NCBI GenBank assembly: GCA_026708085.1
Contig: JAPOVP010000029.1
Location: 1-57,830 of the forward strand
Origin: Caldilineaceae bacterium
GTDB taxonomy: Bacteria > Chloroflexota > Anaerolineae > Caldilineales > Caldilineaceae
Length of the DNA: 57,830 nt
Reading direction: 5' to 3'
In this document: in pieces, positions 51,042 through 57,830 of the stretch
Layout of the letters: each line of letters begins with the position of its first letter
Numbering within the stretch: position 1 is the stretch's first letter
Program-made: the position numbers and the translations under genes
Notes under the pieces: generated by a model
Databases searched by the model: none
Told to the model about the DNA's origin: nothing
The model's input: the letters and a program-made list of their open reading frames with translations, nothing else

Positions 51042-53519
51042 CTACTCCTGATTCAGCTCCGCGGTTACGTCCAGATGGGCGCCCACGATCAGAGGAAGGA
51101 GTTCCTCTGCGAACAGCGCCGAAACGTTCGGGTCCGCCAGAATGTTCGCGACATCTTCCGGCAGGAAAGGCGCCGCCAGGTCCAGCGTACGCAGGATCGA
51201 TGGCGAATCATAGTGAACGGTGAGGAGGACCTCCTCGTCGGCGACCACATTCAACTGGTTGGCCGATGAAGTCAGTTCCAGCTCGGCAACCTGCAGCCCA
51301 TCGTAGAGAATCGAGGCAATGTTTGCAGGCAGTGAGGGCAGGCTTACACCGTTCTCCTCGAACGTGCTGGCGGGCACACCGCCGACAGACGTAATCTCCG
51401 AACCGTCCAACCTGAGCCTGAGCGCAAGCACCGGCCTGTACTCGGCATCGATGTCGGGCGGTTCCATGCGCACCGCGGTTACATCGAACGCCGGCGGCAC
51501 GTCCACTGCCGCAGCCCCATTTGCCGCCGGAATCGAGAGGGCGACGCCGATATCCGTCTTCTGCAGGAATCCAATCCCTACGTCCAGCATGCCAGGCGGG
51601 ACCGGAAGCAGTTCGCCCACGACCCGCTGCACTGTCGCCATCGACTCATCCGTCCACGAAATGACCGGCAAATGACCGCCGTTCGAAGCCAGATACAGGC
51701 TGGCGTCTATGATATTCAGGTCCAGCCTCTGGATGCCCAGGGCCTGCATGTCGGTGATGAAGCGCGGCTGCAGGATCGACTGGTCTCCCAATGGGATGCC
51801 CATCAACGCCAGCGAGCCGTCCGCCTTGACCTCTACGGGCAGAGAGTCCAGCTTCGTTTCGGGAGCCTCCTGACCCGCCAGCGCCAGCTGCACGTCCAGA
51901 CCCGATGAGAGGACCGGAGGCAGGTGCGGCAGATACTCGTTTATCGTGCCGATAAATGCGATCTGGTCCGACAACGAGGATACCACGACCAGGAGGCGGT
52001 TGAGAGCCGCCTCGTCGTATTGCAGCGTCAGCAGGCTGCCGGCATCCCCCACCAGGTCAATGCCGCCTGCCGAAGTCGTCAGCTGCAGCGAATCCGATCC
52101 AACGCCGCCGACGATATTCATTACCAACGGCGGCAGGCTGACCGGCGGCAGCAGGCCGGCGAGGTCCGCGAGCGAAAGTCCCAGCGCCGACTGAACAAAC
52201 CCATCTCTATCGATGGCTGCGCCAATCTGCAGCGCCGGTTCCATCCCTTCCGGCGCCGCCGCAAAGTTGGGGGCCGCAACGTCAAAATCAGCGGCGAATC
52301 CCGCTGCGTCCGCGCCCGGCAGGTCCATAGACAGACCGATGTTCGTCTTGGCGAGCAGACTGCGCAGCACCGTGAGACCGGCATCCACCATACCGGGCGA
52401 CACACCCAGGAGGTCAACGGCGATACCGCCGATCGTGTCCAGCGACGTATCCGTCCACAGAATCGAAGGCAACGGCTCCTGATTGAGCGCCAGGTACAAA
52501 CCATCAGCCTGAATGCTCAAATCCAGCCTCTGAGCGTTCGTAGCACCAAGAATGTCAAGCACATTCGACGGCAGAAGGTCCATCCCCAGAGGTATACCCC
52601 ACACCCCCAACGAGCCGCCGTCGCCGACACTGACCGGAATCGTCGGCAGCTGCGTATCAGCAGCCGGTTCGCCGGTAAAGGAAACGATTATGTCCAGGTC
52701 CGCGCCCTGTAGCTTGGGGACGACCTCGCCGATCATGCCGCTCATCGACGCGTCCACAAAGGCGTTGAGGATCGGCATGAGGTTGTCCAGACGCTCGCTA
52801 TCATAGGCGAGACTGGGCAGCGCTGTGCTGTCAAGCGCAAGATCGATGCCGTTCGGCTGCGTGGCAAGCGAGAACTGCTCCGCGCCCACCGCTGACAGTA
52901 TGTCTAAAGCCATCGGCGGGAGCGCAACCCCAAGCGACGCGCCCAGAGCCTGCTCGATCTCCGCCAAGGGGATGCCCTCGAACGAGGCCTGGCCCTCAGC
53001 ATCGAATGCCAGGCTGGCAAACTGAAGCGGTCCAATCGTGGTTTCCGATGCACTTTCCTCTCTGACCAGCTCTTCGCCCTGCCAGTAGGGAATATCATCG
53101 CCGGCCGTGGGCAAAATGATGATCACCCCCAGGCCAACGCGCCGTAACCAGGTCAAAGCATCTGCCCCCTGCGCGGCTTGGGGGACATTGGCCAGAACGC
53201 GACCCACCAGCTCCGCCGATTCGTCACTCCATTTCAGATAGGGGAGGGGCTCACCGTCCGCGTGGAGAAAAACACCGTGATACCCGATGCGGACTTCCAG
53301 GACATCAACACCTGCGGCGGCGAACTGGTCCAACATCGGCTGCTGAAGAATCGGCGCCGCCGGGAAACCTAATACAGTGCCAAAACCGTTGGCGTCAACT
53401 CTGATTGGAACAGACGGGAGGTTGAACCACGTAGATCCGCCGTCACCGCCGCCAGCACAGGCGCCCAGTGCCAGAATAAAGACCAGAACTACAATAAATT
53501 TGCGGAGTAAGGCCGGCAC
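51042..53519 (-). CDS. Large lipoprotein with three A-B internal repeats, unknown function
   Basis: An 825-residue exported lipoprotein: signal peptide with lipobox ALGAC (Cys21), then GGGDGGS. The rest is three copies of a two-part repeat. A units lie at about 36-112, 292-369 and 559-637 (pattern P-V-x-V-x-x-x-G-x-x-x-x-x-G-I-P-L; L-Y-L-A; L-P-x-I-x-W-T-D-E-S). B units lie at about 166-254, 428-516 and 696-782 (pattern G-I-D-L-x-x-D; L-x-x-x-Y-D-x-x-x-L). The period is about 260-268 residues. The start is a GTG at 53519 with AGGAGG 6 bases upstream. It has a clear promoter and a strong terminator, so it is monocistronic. I recognise no family. An extracellular binding or scaffold role is likely. 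It is adjacent to a surface-propeller/Mur-ligase operon. Confidence 0.85.
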   Translation of the reverse strand: MPALLRKFIVVLVFILALGACAGGGDGGSTWFNLPSVPIRVDANGFGTVLGFPAAPILQQPMLDQFAAAGVDVLEVRIGYHGVFLHADGEPLPYLKWSDESAELVGRVLANVPQAAQGADALTWLRRVGLGVIIILPTAGDDIPYWQGEELVREESASETTIGPLQFASLAFDAEGQASFEGIPLAEIEQALGASLGVALPPMALDILSAVGAEQFSLATQPNGIDLALDSTALPSLAYDSERLDNLMPILNAFVDASMSGMIGEVVPKLQGADLDIIVSFTGEPAADTQLPTIPVSVGDGGSLGVWGIPLGMDLLPSNVLDILGATNAQRLDLSIQADGLYLALNQEPLPSILWTDTSLDTIGGIAVDLLGVSPGMVDAGLTVLRSLLAKTNIGLSMDLPGADAAGFAADFDVAAPNFAAAPEGMEPALQIGAAIDRDGFVQSALGLSLADLAGLLPPVSLPPLVMNIVGGVGSDSLQLTTSAGGIDLVGDAGSLLTLQYDEAALNRLLVVVSSLSDQIAFIGTINEYLPHLPPVLSSGLDVQLALAGQEAPETKLDSLPVEVKADGSLALMGIPLGDQSILQPRFITDMQALGIQRLDLNIIDASLYLASNGGHLPVISWTDESMATVQRVVGELLPVPPGMLDVGIGFLQKTDIGVALSIPAANGAAAVDVPPAFDVTAVRMEPPDIDAEYRPVLALRLRLDGSEITSVGGVPASTFEENGVSLPSLPANIASILYDGLQVAELELTSSANQLNVVADEEVLLTVHYDSPSILRTLDLAAPFLPEDVANILADPNVSALFAEELLPLIVGAHLDVTAELNQE

Positions 53520-53608
53520 GAGCCGCCTCCTTTTGGGTGCGTATCAATAAAGTGCAGATAAAAGCGTACCGCGCGCCGCGGGCGCGTCAGACGATCACTG
53601 TTGGCACT

Positions 53609-53637
53609 GTTATATCACGATTGATGCGGAATGACAA
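53609..53637 (-). promoter_or_regulatory. Sigma-70 promoter for the repeat lipoprotein gene
   Basis: On the - strand: TTGTCA (53632-53637) and TATAAC (53609-53614), each 5/6 to consensus, separated by exactly 17 bases and about 90 bases before the GTG start. A GC-rich inverted repeat (CGCGCC/GGCGCG near 53570-53585) lies in the leader. The rest of the 427-base gap 53520-53946 contains only the hairpin below. Confidence 0.7.
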
Positions 53638-53650
53638 TGCCGAAAGTTTC

Positions 53651-53674
53651 CCTCTGTTCGTCCGCGAACAGAGG
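53651..53674 (-). terminator. Perfect 10-bp hairpin, likely terminator of the Mur-ligase operon
   Basis: CCTCTGTTCG (53651-53660) pairs perfectly with CGAACAGAGG (53665-53674) across a 4-base loop. On the - strand GAAACTTT follows, a weak T-tract. It sits between the Mur-ligase stop (53947) and the next promoter (53637), the right place for a terminator. Confidence 0.6.
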
Positions 53675-53946
53675 TTACACTCAATGTCCTGACGGCCCGT
53701 CGCCTGACCCGTCGGGAGGTCGCCAGCCAAACGTGTGGGGCACTGTCCAAGGTTACACACATCTTACAATAATTCATGGAGAGACACAAAACCGGCATCT
53801 GAGACACAGATAGACGCTCCGGCTCCAGAGTTACGGCGAAAGACTGACTCTTACTGTACTCAACCTGTACTCATTTGCCCTCTGCCCGGGCAACGACTAA
53901 GCCGTGGGAGGACCGCGATGGCGGATGCGGCCGGCATAGGTGCTCT

Positions 53947-55707
53947 TCACTCCTCTGCGCTCTCTCCTCGCCTGTCTGCCATGGCGCGCAAGGCAGACAG
54001 CATCGCCTCCTGCTCGTTCCAGGGATACTCCGTTTCGCCGTAACACATACTGCGTTCGTGACCCTTGCCAAAGGAGGCCACGACGTCGCCGGCACGCGCC
54101 ACCTCCACGCCATATCGGATCGCCTCGGCCCTGTCGGGAACTATCACGTAGTAGGGAGAGGAGGCCGCCGTCTGCCTCCCAGGCGCCGCGGCGCCGCCTG
54201 TATCACTGCGCACATACGCACCCTCTCCACCATCCGCGCCTTCGACAACCTCCCGTACGCCGGCCGCGATCTCCCGGTTTATCTCCCCCAGATCTTCTGT
54301 CCGGGGGTCCTCCGCCGTGATGACGGTAAAATCCGCCAGCCGCCCGCTGACCTGGCCCATCAGTCGCCGCTTGCCCCGGTCTCGCAGACCCGCACAGCCA
54401 AAGATAGCGATCAGCCTGCCGCCGTCCTCAGCGACAAGCGGACGCAGCGTCTCCAGCGCCCGCTCAAGGCTGGCTGGGGAATGGGCGAAGTCCACCACTG
54501 CCAGAAACGCCTGCCCGTAGTCCATACGCTGCATGCGCCCCAATACCGCCGGCAGGGAGGCGACACCTTCCTGCACTTGCTCAGGCGGGATACCCAGACC
54601 AAGAGCCGTCGCCGCCGCGCACAGTACATTCGACACATTGAACTCGCCGATCAGCCGCGTCTCCATCGGCATGCTGCCGCCCGGCCAGACCAGCTCAAAG
54701 CGCGTGGCTTCAGGCAGATATTCGATCTGCCGGGCGTACACGTCGGCGTTCGTGTCGGCTACACTATATATATAGGTACTAACGCCGGCTGCCCCGTTGC
54801 GCGCACGCTCATCAGCCAGCACCTCCCGCAACGGCTGGCAGCTGCTGTCATCCAGATTGAAAACTGCCATGCGGGGCACGCCCGGTTTGGGCTCGGAACG
54901 AAAAAGGCTCCGGAATAGCTGGAACTTCGCCGCCTGGTACGCTTCGAAGGAACCGTGAATGTCCAGGTGCTCATGCGTGATGTTCGTTAGCGCAGCCACA
55001 TCGTAATCGACCGCCGCCACACGTTTCTGATCGAGCCCGAAACTGGTGCTTTCGACCACCGCGTAACCGCATCCCGCCGAACGCATCTGCGCCAGAAACG
55101 CCTGTACGGTCGGCGCATCCGGCGTCGTCACGTGCAGCCCGGTCTCCTGCTCAACGCCCGCAATACGCGCGCCGACCGTTGTGATGACTCCCACATCCGC
55201 GCTGCGGCCCATTATCGCCTCCAGCAGCGCGCATGTCGTCGTCTTGCCGTCCGTGCCTGTCACCCCGATGACCGTCTGGCCGCGGCTGGGAAAATCGTAT
55301 AGGGCCGCGCTCAGCCAGGCCAGCGCTTCCCGGCTGTCGGTCACCTGCACATAGGGAACGCCGGCCGCCGGGGGCCACCAGTTCAGTTCTTCCAGCCTGG
55401 ATAACGGGTGGCTGCCGACCACAGCCGCGGCGCCGGCACTGACGGCCTGCGCAATGAAGCGGTGACCGTCCTGCTGCAGCCCTTCGACCGCGACAAACAC
55501 CGTATCCTCCCCCGCCTCCCGGCTGTCCTCGGCAACGCGTCCCACCGCAACGTCCGGCAGTGCCTCGCCATCCTCAACCAGCAGACCGTCCGGCAACTGC
55601 GCAAGAAGACCTGCCAGCGCTTGCCCGCTCCCGATCACCGGTGGTGGGAACCCGCCCGCGGCGGCTATGGTCTCAGCTTTGGGGGCCTTTGGTGCACTCG
55701 CCGTCAT
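53947..55707 (-). CDS. MurE-like Mur ligase (UDP-N-acetylmuramoyl-tripeptide synthetase family)
   Basis: A 586-residue Mur ligase. The N-terminal domain has VAEDSREAGEDTVFVAVEG. The ATP P-loop is TGTDGKTTT (150-158). TNITHEHLDIHGSFEAYQAAK holds the carbamylated-Lys site (about 261), quoted in parts as ITHEHLDIHG and YQAAKFQLF. VDFAHSP matches the DYAHTP-type motif. The amino-acid motif, DNPR in DAP-adding MurE, is EDPRTED (466-469). FGKGHE lies near the C-terminus. An extra Gly/Ala-rich insert (~495-520, ADGGEGAYVRSDTGGAAAPG) is unusual. It overlaps the upstream propeller gene by 4 bases (ATGA), so the two are coupled. It may be the main MurE or a paralogue; the added amino acid is uncertain. 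Its last codons lie in the 25-bp repeat seen at 389. Confidence 0.88.
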   Translation of the reverse strand: MTASAPKAPKAETIAAAGGFPPPVIGSGQALAGLLAQLPDGLLVEDGEALPDVAVGRVAEDSREAGEDTVFVAVEGLQQDGHRFIAQAVSAGAAAVVGSHPLSRLEELNWWPPAAGVPYVQVTDSREALAWLSAALYDFPSRGQTVIGVTGTDGKTTTCALLEAIMGRSADVGVITTVGARIAGVEQETGLHVTTPDAPTVQAFLAQMRSAGCGYAVVESTSFGLDQKRVAAVDYDVAALTNITHEHLDIHGSFEAYQAAKFQLFRSLFRSEPKPGVPRMAVFNLDDSSCQPLREVLADERARNGAAGVSTYIYSVADTNADVYARQIEYLPEATRFELVWPGGSMPMETRLIGEFNVSNVLCAAATALGLGIPPEQVQEGVASLPAVLGRMQRMDYGQAFLAVVDFAHSPASLERALETLRPLVAEDGGRLIAIFGCAGLRDRGKRRLMGQVSGRLADFTVITAEDPRTEDLGEINREIAAGVREVVEGADGGEGAYVRSDTGGAAAPGRQTAASSPYYVIVPDRAEAIRYGVEVARAGDVVASFGKGHERSMCYGETEYPWNEQEAMLSALRAMADRRGESAEE

Positions 55708-57551
55708 AGCTCCTCATTCCCGGAGCCTCCGTCCCGTGCTACCGAAATGCCGGCGACCACAATCAGGAGGAAAAAGACCGCCGCGCCGCCTATCCAGATA
55801 GGCGGAATCTGCGCCAGCCTCTCGTTGACGTTTCCCGAGCCCACAGAGGTCGTTGTCGCTGTCGCCGTAGGCTGCGCACCGCCCTCCGACGGGGTCGGCG
55901 TGCTTGTCGGCGTGCCGTCAGACGGAGGGAGGGGCGGCGGTGTTTCGGGAACGGCGGTCGACGCAGGGGGAGTCGAAGCCGGTGAATCCGCTGTCGGCTG
56001 ATCTGCGGGCGCATCGGCGTCCGGGGTCGGGACCGGTGTGCATTCGACAGGCGGCATATCAACCGGCACATTGGGATCTGGCGTCGCCGTCACTGTGCCG
56101 GTGGCTGTCGGCGTCCCGGTCGGCGCATTCGGATCCGGCGTAGCCGTCACCGTGCTCGTGGCAGTTGGCGTTTCAACGGGATGGTGCAGAGCGATAGGCA
56201 AACACTCCACTGTGGGCGTGGGGGTCGGCGCATTGGGATCCCGCGTAGCGTTCGCCGTACCGGTGGCCGTTGGGGTAGCGGTCGGCGCATTTGGATCCGG
56301 CGTCGCCGTCTCCGTAGCAGTGGAAGTTGGCGTCTCCGTCGGCGCGCCGGGATCACGCGTAGCCGTGACCGTCGGCGTCGCCGTCGGCGTGGACGTGTCG
56401 GCCGGAGGCACCGTTTCCGTCGGCGATGGCGTCGGCACCCTGGAAAGCTCGGCCGGATTGAGCGGCGTTATCTGGGCCGACGACAGAAAACTTTCGCCGC
56501 TGTCAAGCGTACGCAACACGCCGTCCTGCTCGGTCCCCGCGTACGTGACGCCGACGAAGGTCGAAGAAGAGGCCAGCCGAAAAACCGGATTGGTATAGCC
56601 GGCGCCGTTGACCGCCACCCGCGTCCAGTCCGGTACGCTCTGGGTCCACAACCCGACATTGGTCCCGACGACGACCTTCTGCCCGCTGGCCGTCACGTCA
56701 TAGATGACAACCCCCGCCGGAAAGGAAGGGTCCTGGACCCAGTTGTATCCGTCGTCGCTTAGATACAGTCCTGAAGCGAAGGTACCCACGTACAGGCGAC
56801 CACCCAATATGGTCATCCCCCGCGCGATGATACCCGCGGGCAGGTCGACCCGCTCCCAGAACGAGGCACCCGCAGTCAGTCGCCAGACGCCGTCGTGGGT
56901 CCCGGCATAGAGAGCACCCTCCTTGTCCGCAAAAGCGCGCACGCGCAGGGCGCTCCCTGTCAGTCCCTCGCCGTACCACGCCCAATTCAGGCCGCCATCA
57001 ATGCTGCGCACGACACCGTCGTAGCGCGTACCCGCATAGAAAACAGTCACCCCGCCTTCAACGCGTGTGAAAAGGCGGCCGATGCCGCTGTTCGGTGTGA
57101 GCACCTGGTTGATCGAGAACTCCTGCCGCCAGCTCTGGCCGCCGTCTTCGCTTATGAACAGATTGCCTACCCCGCCGTCCGCAGCCAGAACACGATTTCC
57201 ATCCTGCGGATCGAACCGTATCGAAGCCACAGAAGTATCGGCCGGCAGTTCAACGTCCGCCCGGCTCCACGTATGCCCGCCGTCTGTGCTGCGATAGATA
57301 CCCGCCGGCACCGGCACGTTCAGCGTGCCCGCCACAACGATGCTGGCGTCATCCGGTGATACGTCCAGGCCGATAATGCTGTTCGAAAACGGCACAAAGC
57401 CGGACTGGGCAAAGACCTGACCGCTGGCCAGCGCAATCAGTGCCGCCAGAATAACGAGAGGCCGCCACAGGTGAGGTAACTTCAGCCGCTTGGAATACGC
57501 CGTTCCTGTGCGCCTTGTGCCGCACAGTTCTTGCTGGTGACGAGCGCGCAT
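55704..57551 (-). CDS. Exported BNR/Asp-box beta-propeller with Pro-Thr stalk and C-terminal membrane anchor
   Basis: A 615-residue surface protein. The signal peptide is at ~30-50 (LVILAALIALASGQVFAQS). A propeller of Asp-box repeats covers residues ~50-385: YRSTDGGHTW, FISEDGGQSW, VRSIDGGLNW, YLSDDGYNW, LRTLDSGESF. A Thr/Pro-rich stalk follows (~390-580) with repeating TPTATGTVTATPDPNAP-like units. The last part is a membrane helix (IWIGGAAVFFLLIVVAGISV) and a short cytoplasmic tail. GGGAG before the ATG at 57551 is preferred to a TTG 36 bases upstream. Such propellers (YCF48/sialidase-like) can be assembly factors or glycan-binding proteins. Coupling by a 4-base overlap to a Mur ligase suggests an envelope role. 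Confidence 0.85.
   Translation of the reverse strand: MRARHQQELCGTRRTGTAYSKRLKLPHLWRPLVILAALIALASGQVFAQSGFVPFSNSIIGLDVSPDDASIVVAGTLNVPVPAGIYRSTDGGHTWSRADVELPADTSVASIRFDPQDGNRVLAADGGVGNLFISEDGGQSWRQEFSINQVLTPNSGIGRLFTRVEGGVTVFYAGTRYDGVVRSIDGGLNWAWYGEGLTGSALRVRAFADKEGALYAGTHDGVWRLTAGASFWERVDLPAGIIARGMTILGGRLYVGTFASGLYLSDDGYNWVQDPSFPAGVVIYDVTASGQKVVVGTNVGLWTQSVPDWTRVAVNGAGYTNPVFRLASSSTFVGVTYAGTEQDGVLRTLDSGESFLSSAQITPLNPAELSRVPTPSPTETVPPADTSTPTATPTVTATRDPGAPTETPTSTATETATPDPNAPTATPTATGTANATRDPNAPTPTPTVECLPIALHHPVETPTATSTVTATPDPNAPTGTPTATGTVTATPDPNVPVDMPPVECTPVPTPDADAPADQPTADSPASTPPASTAVPETPPPLPPSDGTPTSTPTPSEGGAQPTATATTTSVGSGNVNERLAQIPPIWIGGAAVFFLLIVVAGISVARDGGSGNEEL
56040..56420 (-). repeat. Coding tandem repeat of the Pro-Thr stalk
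   Basis: Units of about 54-60 bases built around GTCGGCGCATTGGGATC and GGCGTAGCCGTCACCGT recur about five times (near 56060, 56122, 56227, 56285 and 56340, + strand view). They encode the TATPDPNAPT-type stalk. Copy number could vary by slippage. Two units are separated by a non-repeat insert encoding VECLPIALHH. Confidence 0.75.
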
Positions 57552-57586
57552 AGAGTCTCCCAATGGGAACTGGAGAGGAATTTCCA

Positions 57587-57592
57587 ATTATA
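57587..57592 (-). promoter_or_regulatory. Consensus -10 box before the propeller/Mur-ligase operon
   Basis: A perfect TATAAT (- strand, 57587-57592) lies 36 bases before the ATG at 57551. The -35 region 17 bases further up reads TTTGTG, a poor match. No other ORF lies between here and the right-end repeat. Confidence 0.45.
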
Positions 57593-57749
57593 CGTCACCC
57601 AAACTATAGCACAAAGGCGCCCGATTTTGCCCAACCCATAGCTTTGACAGGTGCAACCCAAAAAAGGAGACGAGCTCTCCTACACCACTGGCAACAACCA
57701 ACTCACAGCCAACTCCCGCCCCAATCTCCGGAAGACGAAGCACCAATTC

Positions 57750-57830
57750 TAACCACTGACCACTGACTACTGCAGTTTGGGCGGTCGGCCGCAAGCGGCC
57801 TCCCTTGTGCGGGGGCTCCGCCCCCGCAAC
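57750..57830. repeat. Dispersed repeat, right-end copy truncated by the window edge
   Basis: CACTGACCACTGACTACTG units are followed by GGGCGGTCGG and the GC hairpin CGGGGGCTCCGCCCCCG. This matches the head of the 23519-23903 copy. The last 16 bases equal the first 16 of the window. The element evidently continues beyond the edge. Confidence 0.85.

Noticed and set aside
56040..56420. Regular ~54-base repeats resembling a CRISPR array
   Set aside because: The units are in-frame Pro-Thr-rich codons of one ORF and no spacer-like unique segments of constant length are present.
1..57830. tRNA, rRNA, integrase or transposase genes
   Set aside because: I looked in the intergenic gaps and found no cloverleaf-like sequence or recombinase motif. 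Reading by eye could miss a divergent tRNA.

Overview
The window is 57.8 kb of GC-rich bacterial DNA. It looks like accessory, catabolic genome from a Chloroflexota bacterium, probably of the Caldilineales/Anaerolineae type. That placement is inferred from lipoprotein signal peptides ending in Leu-Ala-Ala-Cys or similar followed by Ala/Pro/Glu-rich linkers, from three large family-5 binding-protein importers, and from a mix of PhyH dioxygenases, Gfo/Idh/MocA and LmbE-type proteins and beta-propellers. No rRNA, tRNA, CRISPR array, transposase or phage gene was seen. Bases 1-16 are identical to bases 57815-57830, and both lie inside a dispersed repeat with another copy near 23.55-23.90 kb. The window may therefore be a whole contig that broke at repeats.

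Region 1 (0.7-18.6 kb, all + strand): a 2-hydroxyacid dehydrogenase, a TIM-barrel protein fused to a degenerate formylglycine-enzyme-like domain, a PhyH dioxygenase, three tandem copies of a two-gene module (uronate-dehydrogenase-like SDR plus NHL beta-propeller), a ferritin-like diiron protein, and a complete oligopeptide-type ABC importer (SBP, two permeases, two ATPases). The simplest reading is uptake and oxidation of sugar-acid-like or glycoconjugate-derived substrates. The SDR/propeller pair would then form a dehydrogenase/lactonase couple.

Region 2 (18.7-23.3 kb, - strand): a second family-5 SBP with two permeases and an extended SDR, but no ATPases. A gap with the long dispersed repeat follows.

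Region 3 (24.2-35.5 kb, - strand): a carbohydrate and small-molecule cluster with GH32 fructosidase-like, sialidase-like propeller (apparent ATT start), old-yellow-enzyme/Fe-S reductase, a frameshifted propeller hydrolase, an LmbE/PIG-L protein lacking its catalytic Asp, two PhyH proteins and a Gfo/Idh/MocA oxidoreductase.

Region 4 (35.6-41.9 kb, - strand): an operon running from a promoter with a palindrome over its -10 box to a strong intrinsic terminator. It encodes a sarcosine-oxidase-like flavoenzyme, an atypical M19 dipeptidase, two permeases and an SBP.

Region 5 (42.3-50.2 kb, - strand): a carbohydrate-type ABC importer (Tat-lipoprotein SBP and two permeases) followed by an SDR, two MDR dehydrogenases and a BKACE (beta-keto acid cleavage) enzyme, with a palindromic operator candidate at the promoter. 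It reads as an import, oxidation and cleavage pathway.

Region 6 (50.4-57.6 kb, - strand): a small Cys-rich protein, a lipoprotein built from three copies of an A-B repeat, and a two-gene operon of an extracellular BNR-propeller/Pro-Thr-stalk membrane protein and a MurE-like Mur ligase.

No database search or alignment was run. Family names come from motifs read in the translated sequence. Substrates are inferences.
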